From contig NZ_AP022575.1 in the NCBI RefSeq assembly GCF_010730055.1, positions 2,790,001 through 2,854,000 of the forward strand: DNA of 64,000 nucleotides. The letters run 5' to 3'. A program made the position numbers and the translations under genes. The notes beneath the pieces were generated by a model. The model was not told where the DNA came from. It ran no database searches and saw only the letters and a program-made list of their open reading frames with translations. This document shows positions 45,201 to 53,600 of the stretch, piece by piece (within the stretch, counting starts at the first letter, position 1; the number at the start of each line of letters is the position of its first letter). Origin of the DNA: Mycobacterium shinjukuense. Its GTDB lineage: Bacteria; Actinomycetota; Actinomycetes; Mycobacteriales; Mycobacteriaceae.

Positions 45201-48200
45201 GTATGGATTGGCTGAACGCGATTCCCGGCAATTCGATGGCGTCGATGGTCTGCTGCAGCGGCAGGGCCAATCCGCCCAGCGTTGCCGAAGTAAGGGGTAT
45301 GGCGACCTGTATCTGAACCGAGATTGTGGGATCGGGAAATTCATTTGGGAACGCGTCGTGGAGGAACTGAAGCTTGAGGTTGACGTTGAACGGATTGAGC
45401 TGGACGTTGGAGACGGTGATCGGGCCGAACCTGAATTGTCCGGTAATGCCCAGCGCGGAAAGCAGGGTGGTGGCCGGGGCAGTGAAGCCGGCGTCGGCGG
45501 CACCGTCGAAGTCGATGTGGATTGCCGGAATGGGGATGTCCGGCACGGCGAAGCCGTAGTTCGCTTGTCCCGTGATGCCCAGGTGGATGGGGGGAAGGAT
45601 CGTGGTGTCCGGGATGATAATGGGGCCGATGCCGCCGGTTGAAGTCCAGTGGATCGGGAATTCGGGAATCGTGATGCCGACGTTCAGGCCGAACAGGCCC
45701 TCGAAGTTGCCTCGCCACAAGATGCCGTTGCTGTCGTTGCCGGCGATGAAGGCGCCGGTGTTGACGGTGCCCGAATTGGCGATGCCGGTGTTGGCGTTGC
45801 CGGTGTTGAACCAGCCGGTGTTGATGCTGCCCGGGTTGAAGGCACCGGTGTTGGTGTTGCCCGCGTTGAAACCGCCCGTGTTGTCATGACCGGCGTTGGC
45901 CACACCGGTGTTGAAATTGCCGGCATTGAACAACCCGGTGCTGGCCACCCCGGAGTTGCCGATCCCGGTGTTGTAGCTGCCCGAGTTGAACAACCCGAAG
46001 TTCCCGGTCCCGGAGTTGAAGAACCCGACGTTGCCGGTGCCGGAGTTGAACAGGCCGATGTTGCCGGCACCGGAGTTCAGGCCGCCAAAGCCGGTCTGGT
46101 TGTCCCCGGTCAGCCCGATACCGAGGTTGTTGGTGCCGGTGTTGCCGAACCCGATGTTGCCCAGGCCCATGTTGCCGAAGCCGACGTTATTGCCGCCGGC
46201 GTTGCCCAACCCGATGTTGCCCACACCCGCCAGGCCCGCCGCCAAACCCGAGTTCCCAAAGCCGAGGTTGCTGTTGCCGATATTGCCGAACCCGACGTTG
46301 CCGCCGCCGATGTTGCCCAACCCCAGGTTCACATCACCGATGTTGGCCGCGCCCAGGTTGACGTTCCCGATGTTGCCGAATCCGATGTTGTGGTTGCCCA
46401 CATCGGCCAACCCGAGGTTGATGACAAAGCTCCGGTTCAGTGCCGTCCCCGCCGAGAACAACCCCGACAGCTGCTGGCCGGCGTTGCCGATGCCCGAGAC
46501 CACCGCCGGCGTCCCCGGCGGCAACCCGCTGGTGTTGTACAGCCCCGACACCCCCGAGCCCCAGTTCAGCACACCCGAGTCCAGCGAGCCGAAGTTGGCG
46601 AAGCCCGAGCCCGCCCCGGACGCCGCGCTGTGCGCCTGGTTCCACCAACCCGACATCGCCGAACCGAAGTTGTAGAAACCCGATCCCCCACCGTCGCCGG
46701 AGTTGAAGAAGCCCGACGACGGGGTGGTGGTCGTGTTGCCAAAGCCCGGGGTCGGCGGGACGTTGATGATCGGGATCTGGATGGGACCGAACAGGACGGT
46801 GCCGTCCCAGAGCACCGGGACCGTGTCGATCTGGAAACCGTCGGGCAGCAGGGTGAACGGGTCGGTGCCGCCGGACAGGTTGGTGACACCCGCGGAGGCT
46901 TTTGGAAATGTGAGGCCACCGGGGAAGAAGGTGAAGGGGTCGTTGCCGCCGGATAGGCCCAGGTTCACCGGAGTTTGGGCGGGAATGGTCCAGCCGTTCG
47001 GGAAGAGGGTCCAGGTGGTGGTGCCTAGGCCAAGGCTTAAGGGAATTGGGTCCCCGATATTTAAGCCGCTGATCTGGGGTCCGGTGATTGACAGGTTCGA
47101 TATAAAGAAGCCTATGACGGGAGGGTTGGGATTGCCGAAATTGGCGATACCGATAAACGGGTTGTTGAATTTGAAGGATCCGATGCTGAGCCCTATGCCA
47201 CCGTTGAGTGGGTTAAGAGCGGTAATAGCCGAGATGGTGGTTTGACCCAGGCCCACGGATCCCAGCACGTCGATGGGGATCTTGGGAATGTGGATTTCTG
47301 GAATGGTGAAGGGGCCCAGGCCGACGCTTGCATTGGTGATGTTGAAGTGGACCCCAGGAATGGGGACGGGTGCGACGTGTAGGGGGCCGATTCCGCCGAC
47401 CGCATGATAGGTGAGGGGGAATTGCTCAATAGTGAATCCGAGGTAGGCGCCGACCAGGCCCTCGAAGTTGCCCCGCCACAGGATGCCGTTGCTGTCGTTG
47501 CCCGTCATGAACGCGCCGGTGTTGACGGTGCCCGAATTGGCGATGCCGGTGTTGGCGTTGCCGATGTTGAACCAGCCGGTGTTGATGCTGCCCGGGTTGA
47601 AGGCACCGGTGTTGGTGTTGCCCGCGTTGAAGCTGCCCGTGTTGTCATGACCGGCGTTGGCCACACCGGTGTTGAAATTGCCGGCATTGAACAACCCGGT
47701 GCTGGCCACCCCGGAGTTGCCGATCCCGGTGTTGTAGCTGCCCGAGTTGAACAACCCGAAGTTCCCGGTCCCGGAGTTGAAGAACCCGACGTTGCCGGTG
47801 CCGGAGTTGAACAGGCCGATGTTGCCGGCACCGGAGTTCAGGCCGCCAAAGCCGGTCTGGTTGTCCCCGGTCAGCCCGATACCGAGGTTGTTGGTGCCGG
47901 TGTTGCCGAACCCGATGTTGCCCACACCCATGTTGCCGAAGCCGACGTTATTGCCGCCGGCGTTGCCCAACCCGATGTTGCCCACACCCGCCAGGCCCGC
48001 CGCCAAACCCGAGTTCCCAAAGCCGAGGTTGCTGTTGCCGATATTGCCGAACCCGACGTTGCCGCCGCCGATATTGCCCAACCCCAGGTTCACATCACCG
48101 ATGTTGGCCGCGCCCAGGTTGACGTTCCCGATGTTGCCGAATCCGATGTTGTGGTTGCCCACATCGGCCAACCCGAGGTTGATGACAAAGCTCCGGTTCA

Positions 48201-50484
48201 GTGCCGTCCCCGCCGAGAACAACCCCGACAGCTGCTGGCCGGCGTTGCCGATGCCCGACACCGCCGCCGGGGTCATCAGCGCGGTGGTGTTGTACAACCC
48301 CGACACACCCGAGCCGAAGTTCAGCACACCCGAGTGCAGCGATCCGACGTTCGCATAGCCCGAACCCGCTCCCAGCACCGCGCTCTGCGTCTGGTTCCAC
48401 CAGCCCGACACGCCCGAGCCCATGTTCCCGAAACCCGAGACCCCACCCGCTCCGGTGTTAAAGAAACCCGACGATGGAGCGGTGGTGGTGTTCCCGAAGC
48501 CCGGGGTCGCCGGGATATTAACGCCGTTGATCACGATGGGGCCGACCGTGACGCTGGCGCCCAGGTTCAGCGGGATGCGGTCAATCGTGATCGGCGGGGT
48601 GCTGAAGCCGTCAATCTGGCCGGATATGTCGATCGTCAACGGCAGCGGCGCAGCGGGAATGGTAAAGCCCGGGATCGTGAAGCCCGGCGTACCGATCGAC
48701 GCGCTGGCCAGCAGCGCCAGCGGATTGTTGGGAATGCTGATGCCATTCGGGAAAAGCGTGATTGCCGGGGTATTCCAATTGACGGTTACCGGGAATTGTT
48801 GGTTAATTCTGGTGTCGATAGTAAGGTTACCTAATTGGAGGGTGACGTTGCCGGCAAGATCCCTAATTTCGATCCCAGAAATGTTGACGACCCCCAAGCC
48901 AAAGAAGGGGCCGACGGGGAAAGTCGTGTTGAAGTTCTGGGCCGGGAACAGGGTGACGGGCGAGATGGTGAGGGGGCCGACGCTGATGGGTATGGCGGTA
49001 CCGCCACCAAGGGCGGGGATCACGATGTCCGGAACGACCAACGGGCCGAAGGTGAAGGTTTGGTGAATGTTCAGCGGGATGGTGGGCAGAATCTGGATCG
49101 GCAGCAGGGTGATGGGGCCGACGCCGCCGTTGAGCTCGAGACCAATGGGGATCGCCGGAATCGTGGATCCACCGGCGGATAAGCCCCACAGGCCTTCGTA
49201 GTCACCCCGCCACAATGCCCCGTTGCTGAAGTTGCCCGAGATGAACGCCCCGGTGTTGACGTTGCCCGAGTTCGCGATGCCGGTGTTGGTGTTGCCGGTG
49301 TTCAGCCAACCCGTGTTCACACTGCCCGGATTGAAACCACCGGTGTTGGTGCTGCCCGCGTTGAAACTACCGGTGTTGTAGCTCCCCACATTGCCCACAC
49401 CCGTGTTGAAGCCACCGACATTGAACAACCCGGTACTCGCCGTCCCCGCATTACCGACACCGGTGTTGTAGCTGCCCGAGTTGAACACCCCGAAATTCCC
49501 GGTCCCCGAATTGAAGAACCCCACATTCCCGGTGCCCGAATTGAACAACCCAATGTTGGCGGTCCCCGAGTTGAGGCCTCCGAAACCGGTTTGGTTGTCC
49601 CCGGTGAGCCCGATACCAAGGTTGTTGTTGCCGGTGTTGGCCAACCCGATATTCCCCACACCCATGTTGGCCAAGCCGTAATTGCTGGCGCCGGCATTGC
49701 CGAACCCGATATTGCCCAAGCCGGCCAGGCCCGCCCCCAGACCGGAGTTGCCGAACCCGACATTCCCGTTGCCCACATTGCCGAACCCGACATTGTTGCC
49801 ACCGGCATTCCCGAAACCCAGATTCTGCCCACCGACATTGCCCGCGCCCAGGTTGAACACCCCGACATTGCCCAAGCCGGCGTTGTAATTGCCGACGTTC
49901 GCCAAACCCGCATTCAGGCTCAGCACCTTCGACGGATCGGCCAACACCGCATTCACGAACGCATTGGCACCACCCAGCAGGTTCTGCAGCGGCGGCCCGA
50001 ACCCCGGCAACGCCGCCGCCGCCGCCGACGCGCCGCCGTGGTAGCCGGCCATCGCCGCCACATCGGCGGCCCACATCAGCTCGTACTCGGCCTCGGCGGC
50101 CGCGATCGCCGGCGTGTTCTGCCCCAACACATTCGACACCGCCAACGACAGCAGCCGCGCCCGGTTGGCCGCCACCAGCGCCGGATCCACCGTCGCCGCC
50201 AACGCCGCCTCAAAGACCCCCACCACCACCCGCGCCTGCCCGGCCACCTCCGCCGCCGCGGCCGCCACCGAACCCAACCACCCCGCATACGGCGCCGCCG
50301 CGGCCGCCATCGCCGCCGCCCCCACCACCAACCCCGACGTCACCGACTCAAACGACGCCGCCGCCGCCCCCAGCTCGGCGGCCAGCCCGTCCCAGGCCGC
50401 CGCCGCCGCCAACCACGGCCCCGAGCCCGCGCCGCCATACATCAACACGGAATTGATCTCAGGGGGCAAGACCTGAAAATTCAC
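39298..50484 (-). CDS. Giant PPE-MPTR protein, PPE domain lacking the W-x-G segment
   Basis: A 3,728-residue member of the PPE54/55/56 group. The PPE domain (about 1-175) starts VNFQVLPPEINSVLMYGGAGSGPW. It reads SVTSGLVVGAAAMAAAAAPYAGWL where the neighbour has SGLAGGVWQGPSAAAMA, so about six residues including WQG are missing. After it come NxGxGN MPTR arrays alternating with beta-rich segments (FPGGLTFP, IPxIxIP) and a recurring GFGNxTxxPSSGFFNTG marker at about 39.57, 41.30, 43.07, 44.96, 46.70 and 48.46 kb. Start GTG 50484 is preceded by GAGAGGTGG. ESX-5 export is usual for the group. No function is assigned. Confidence 0.9.
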   Translation of the reverse strand: MNFQVLPPEINSVLMYGGAGSGPWLAAAAAWDGLAAELGAAAASFESVTSGLVVGAAAMAAAAAPYAGWLGSVAAAAAEVAGQARVVVGVFEAALAATVDPALVAANRARLLSLAVSNVLGQNTPAIAAAEAEYELMWAADVAAMAGYHGGASAAAAALPGFGPPLQNLLGGANAFVNAVLADPSKVLSLNAGLANVGNYNAGLGNVGVFNLGAGNVGGQNLGFGNAGGNNVGFGNVGNGNVGFGNSGLGAGLAGLGNIGFGNAGASNYGLANMGVGNIGLANTGNNNLGIGLTGDNQTGFGGLNSGTANIGLFNSGTGNVGFFNSGTGNFGVFNSGSYNTGVGNAGTASTGLFNVGGFNTGVGNVGSYNTGSFNAGSTNTGGFNPGSVNTGWLNTGNTNTGIANSGNVNTGAFISGNFSNGALWRGDYEGLWGLSAGGSTIPAIPIGLELNGGVGPITLLPIQILPTIPLNIHQTFTFGPLVVPDIVIPALGGGTAIPISVGPLTISPVTLFPAQNFNTTFPVGPFFGLGVVNISGIEIRDLAGNVTLQLGNLTIDTRINQQFPVTVNWNTPAITLFPNGISIPNNPLALLASASIGTPGFTIPGFTIPAAPLPLTIDISGQIDGFSTPPITIDRIPLNLGASVTVGPIVINGVNIPATPGFGNTTTAPSSGFFNTGAGGVSGFGNMGSGVSGWWNQTQSAVLGAGSGYANVGSLHSGVLNFGSGVSGLYNTTALMTPAAVSGIGNAGQQLSGLFSAGTALNRSFVINLGLADVGNHNIGFGNIGNVNLGAANIGDVNLGLGNIGGGNVGFGNIGNSNLGFGNSGLAAGLAGVGNIGLGNAGGNNVGFGNMGVGNIGFGNTGTNNLGIGLTGDNQTGFGGLNSGAGNIGLFNSGTGNVGFFNSGTGNFGLFNSGSYNTGIGNSGVASTGLFNAGNFNTGVANAGHDNTGSFNAGNTNTGAFNPGSINTGWFNIGNANTGIANSGTVNTGAFMTGNDSNGILWRGNFEGLVGAYLGFTIEQFPLTYHAVGGIGPLHVAPVPIPGVHFNITNASVGLGPFTIPEIHIPKIPIDVLGSVGLGQTTISAITALNPLNGGIGLSIGSFKFNNPFIGIANFGNPNPPVIGFFISNLSITGPQISGLNIGDPIPLSLGLGTTTWTLFPNGWTIPAQTPVNLGLSGGNDPFTFFPGGLTFPKASAGVTNLSGGTDPFTLLPDGFQIDTVPVLWDGTVLFGPIQIPIINVPPTPGFGNTTTTPSSGFFNSGDGGGSGFYNFGSAMSGWWNQAHSAASGAGSGFANFGSLDSGVLNWGSGVSGLYNTSGLPPGTPAVVSGIGNAGQQLSGLFSAGTALNRSFVINLGLADVGNHNIGFGNIGNVNLGAANIGDVNLGLGNIGGGNVGFGNIGNSNLGFGNSGLAAGLAGVGNIGLGNAGGNNVGFGNMGLGNIGFGNTGTNNLGIGLTGDNQTGFGGLNSGAGNIGLFNSGTGNVGFFNSGTGNFGLFNSGSYNTGIGNSGVASTGLFNAGNFNTGVANAGHDNTGGFNAGNTNTGAFNPGSINTGWFNTGNANTGIANSGTVNTGAFIAGNDSNGILWRGNFEGLFGLNVGITIPEFPIHWTSTGGIGPIIIPDTTILPPIHLGITGQANYGFAVPDIPIPAIHIDFDGAADAGFTAPATTLLSALGITGQFRFGPITVSNVQLNPFNVNLKLQFLHDAFPNEFPDPTISVQIQVAIPLTSATLGGLALPLQQTIDAIELPGIAFSQSIPIDIPPIDIPASTINGISMSEVVPIDVSVDIPAVTITGARIDPIPLNFDVLTSAGPINISIIDIPALPGFGNSTELPSSGFFNTGGGGGSGIANFGAGVSGLLNQASSPMVGTLSGLGNAGSLASGVLNSGVDISGMFNVSTLGSAPAVISGFGNLGNHVSGVSIDGLLAMLTSGGSGGSGQPSIIDAAIAELRHLNPLNIVNLGNVGSYNLGFANVGDVNLGAGNVGNLNLGGGNLGGQNLGLGNLGDGNVGFGNLGHGNVGFGNSGLGALPGIGNIGLGNAGSNNVGFGNMGLGNVGFGNTGTNNLGIGLTGDNQTGFGGLNSGAGNLGLFNSGTGNIGFFNTGTGNWGLFNSGSYNTGIGNSGTGSTGLFNAGSFNTGLANAGSYNTGSVNAGNTNTGGFNPGNVNTGWFNAGHTNTGLFNTGNVNTGAFNSGSFNNGALWTGDHHGLFGFSYSIEITGSTLVDINETVNLGPIHIDQIDIPGMSLFDIHELVNIGPFTIPQIDVPAIPLDIHESTVIPPIVFLPGMTIGGQTYTIPLNTPPAPAPPPFRLPLLFVNALGDNWIIGASNSTGMSGGFVTAPTQGILIHTGPSSGSTGSLAITFAAVTIPTIMTSPIPLKIDVSGGLPAFTLFPGGLNIPQNAIPLTIDASGVLDPITIFPGGFTIDPLPLSLALNISVPDSSVPIIIVPPTSGFGNATATPSSGFFNSGAGGVSGFGNFGAGSSGWWNQAHTAVLGAGSGVLNAGTLHSGVLNFGSGISGLYNTSILGLGTPALVSGLGNVGQQLSGVLASGTVLNQSLILNVGLADVGNYNLGLGNVGNLNLGAANIGDLNLGLGNVGNGNVGFGNIGHGNVGFANSGLGALPGIGNIGLGNAGSNNVGLANMGVGNIGFGNTGTNNLGIGLTGDNQTGFGGLNSGAGNLGLFNSGTGNVGFFNSGTGNWGLFNSGSFNTGVGNSGTGSTGLFNAGGFNTGLANAGSYNTGSFNAGDTNTGDFNPGSINTGWFNTGNSNTGIANAGNVDTGALMSGNFSNGILWRGNYEGLVSYTYGLDVPRITILDAHFTGAFGPVIVPPIPVPAINAHLTGNVAMGAFTIPQIDIPALQPNVTGSVGFGPIAVPSVAIPALNAARAVLDMAASVGASSETEPFIVWTSSGLIGPTWYAVGRSYSFGDLFPSGNITSGIPTLSTTGPVHAVFNAATQAFNTPALTLHQIPVGFQVPGSIDAITLFPGGLTFPANSLLNLDVFVGTPGATIPAITFPEIPANADGELYVIASNIPLINIPPTPGFGNTTTTPSSGFFNTGAGGGSGFGNFGANMSGWWNQAHTALAGAGSGIANAGTLSSGVLNLGSGLSGIYNTSTLPLGTPALVSGVGNVGQQLSGLLSGGSAVNPVTVLNIGLANVGNHNAGFGNVGEFNLGAANIGDLNLGLGNIGGGNLGFGNIGNANFGFGNSGLAAGLAGLGNIGFANAGSNNFGLANMGIGNVGLANTGTNNLGIGLTGDNQTGIGGLNSGTGNVGLFNSGTGNVGFFNTGTGNFGLFNSGSYNTGIGNSGVASTGLVNAGGFNTGIANAGHHNTGSFNAGNTNTGDGNPGSINTGWFNTGNANTGVANAGNVNTGALIAGNFSNGILWRGNYEGLAGFSVGYAIPLFPAVGADVTGGIGPATIVPPIHIPSIPLGFAAIGAIGPITIPDIPIPSIHLGIAPTFDVGPITVDPITLTIPGFSVDAAISEIRMTAGSSSGFKVRPSFSPAAVGPDGTPGGEVSLLQPFTVGPIALNPTTVTLPGFTIPTGPIHIGLPLSLTIPGFTIPGGTLIPTLPLGLALSGGTPAFDIPTVVIDRIALELHGSTTIGPIHIPIFGFGGTPGFGNSTTTPSSGFFNTGGGGGSGFWNSGAGLSGWLNAMSDPMLGSASGFANFGTELSGILNRGAGMSGVFNTGTLGLVTAAFNSGFFNVGQRLSGLLYIGSGP

Positions 50485-50624
50485 CACCCCACCTCTCTTG
50501 ACGTATGTCATCGTCTCACTACCAATCGGCGCGTGCAGGCGAATTGACGTGCTCGCAAGCAAGCTCCTACCGACACCGCGTAGCCGCCCCGGAGGCCCGA
50601 CTAGCTCGCCGTCGATGTACCCGG

Positions 50625-53600
50625 TTACGGCCCGGTACCGGTGTAGAGCAGGCCGGACAATTTCTGGCCCACGTTGAAAAGCCCCGAGTTGAACGCCGCC
50701 GTGATGAGGCCGAGCGTGCCCGTGTTGTACACACCCGAGATGCCGGCGCCGCGATTGAGGATGCCGGAGAGCTGGGTGCCGAAGTTGGCCAAGCCCGAGG
50801 CCGACCCGAACAGCGGATTCGGGATCGCGTTGAGCACGCCCGACAGGCCGGTGCCGGAGTTTGTGATGCCCGAAAGCCCACCACCGCCGGTGTTGAAGAA
50901 GCCCGACGACGGGAGCGTGGTCGCATTCCCGAACCCCGGGACCGCCGGGATGACGAAACCGGCGTTGATGGGGCCGAGGACGGCGTTGACGTCGAGAACC
51001 ACCGGGATTCGGTCGATGGTGATCTCCGGGGGGAAGTTGAAGGCAGGGGTGGCGCCGGACAACGCGAGGCCCAGCGGGATTTGGGGAACCGTGATTTCCG
51101 GGCTGACGAACGGCCCGATGGTGACGGACAGGGGCAGCTCGATGTGGATGGGATCGACGGGAATGTGGAATCCCGGGATGGTGAATTCCGGTATCAGGGT
51201 GGTCAAGCCAAGCGAACTCAACGGCACGGTGAACGCCAACGTCTGGCTGGGCGTCGTCTGGATAGGACCGATCGTAAACTTGAAGACCGTCAGAAGCTCG
51301 AGCGGGAATGGATCGATGATGGAGCCTGAGCTGAAACTCGGGCCGATCGTGATGCTGCTTGCGGGGTCAAGCCCCAGGGCGGGAATCGTGATGTCCTGGA
51401 CGGTGATGGGGCCGAGGTCGAAGACCGGGTTGATGCCAACCGTGATCGGGGAAATGGACACCGACGGGATGGTGAAGCCGCCGATTTGGCCGGTTGCCGT
51501 GAGGTCCAGCGGAATGGCGGGAATGTGGATCGACGGAATGGTGATGGGTCCGGCGCCGCCGGACGCGTGGATGTTCGCGACGGTGAATTCGGGAATGATG
51601 GTGGCGGTGTAGGCGAAGCCGACCAGGCCCTGGTAGTTGCCCCGCCACAATAGGCCGTTGCTGTCGTTGCCCGACAGGAATGCGCCGGTGCCCACGGTGC
51701 CGGTGTTGGCCACCCCGGTGTTGGTGTGACCGGTGTTGAGCCAGCCGGTGTTGATGCTGCCCGGGTTGAAACCGCCGGTGTTGGCGTCACCGGTGTTGAA
51801 GCTGCCGGTGTTGTAACCACCCGCGTTGGCCAGACCCGTGTTGAAACCACCGGCGTTGAACCACCCCGTGCTGGCCATGCCCGAATTGCCGATACCGGTG
51901 TTGTAGCTGCCCGAATTGAACAAGCCCCAGTTCCCGGTGCCGGAGTTGAAGAACCCGACATTGCCGGTACCCGAGTTGAACAACCCGATATTGCCGCTGC
52001 CGGTGTTGAAACCACCGATCCCGGTCAGGTTGTCACCGCTGAGCCCGATACCGATGTTGCCGGTGCCGGTGTTGCCGAACCCGATGTTGCCCACACCCAT
52101 ATTCGCAAAGCCGAGGTTGCCGCTGCCGGCATTGCCCAACCCGATGTTGCCGATACCCAGTAGGCCGGGCGCCGCACCCGAGTTGGCGAACCCAACATTG
52201 CCGGCACCGACGTTGCCGAACCCGACGTTGTTGCCGCCGATGTTGCCGCTGCCCAGGTTGACGTCGCCGATGTTGCCGCTGCCCAGGTTGAAGTCCCCGA
52301 TGTTGCCGAACCCGACATTGCCCGTCCCCAGATCGGCCAACCCGATGTTGACGATAAGGCCGCGGTTCAGCGCCGTGCCGGCCGACGACAACCCCGCCAA
52401 CTGATGACCCACATTGCCCAAACCCGACACCAACGCCGAGGTCCCCACATCCAGCGTGCTGGTGTTCACCAGGCCCGACACACCCGACCCGAAGTTGAGC
52501 ACACCCGATCCCAGCGCGCCGGCATTGAAGAAGCCCGACGCCGTCCCCAGCAACCCCGACGGGACCTGGTTGAACCAGCCCGACAGGTTCGCGCCGACGT
52601 TCCCGAACCCCGACACCCCGCCGGCGCCGGTGTTGAAGAAACCCGACGACGGGGCCGTGGTCGTGTTCCCGAACCCCGGCACCGCCGGAATGTCGATGAG
52701 CACGATGCGGATCGGGCCCAGGGTGCTGTGGGCCTCGAGGGCGAAGGGGATTCCGGGGATGGTGATTGCCGGGATGGTGAAGGCGCCGGTGCCGCCGGAC
52801 AGGTTGATGCTCAACGGGTTCATCGCGGGGATCGTGAGGCCGCCCGGGAAGATATCGATGGGCTCGGTGTGGGCGGTAACGCTGGCCAGCAGCGGGATTT
52901 CGTCGATGGTGACTACCGGGGTGCTGTAGGGCAGGTTGGCCAGGAAAGCCGATATGGTCCCTTGCGACGAGCTGCCACCGATGACTACCGGACCGATTGT
53001 CAGGGGCACCAAACCGCCGACTTGAAATTCTCCCGTTATCGGACCGATTCTCAGCGGCCCGCCGGGTTGTGAGCCGGTTAGGTAATTCAGTGTGACGGGC
53101 ACCTTGGGAATGGCAAGGGACGGGACGGTTATCGGGCCGAGACCGACGCTGACCGTGGTGGCGTCCAGGTCGATTCGGGGAATGGGGATGGTCGGAAGGG
53201 TGAAGCTGGCGATGGCGACGTCGGCGCTGAATTCCGCGCGGATTGCGGGGAGGTCGATGGCGGGGATGACGACGGAGCCCAGTCCGCCGGTGAAGGTGAG
53301 GTCCAGGAAACGGGTTTGCGGAAGCACGGCAGGGATGTAGGAGATGCCGACCAGGCCCTGGTAGTTGCCCCGCCACAATAGGCCGTTGCTGTCGTTGCCC
53401 GACAGGAATGCGCCGGTGCCCACGGTGCCGGGGTTGGCCACCCCGGTGTTGGTGTGACCGGTGTTGAGCCAGCCGGTGTTGATGCTGCCCGGGTTGAAAC
53501 CGCCGGTATTGGCCTCACCGGTGTTGAAGCTGCCGGTGTTGTAATCCCCGGCGTTGGCCAGACCCGTATTGAAATTGCCGGCATTGAAAAGCCCAGTACT

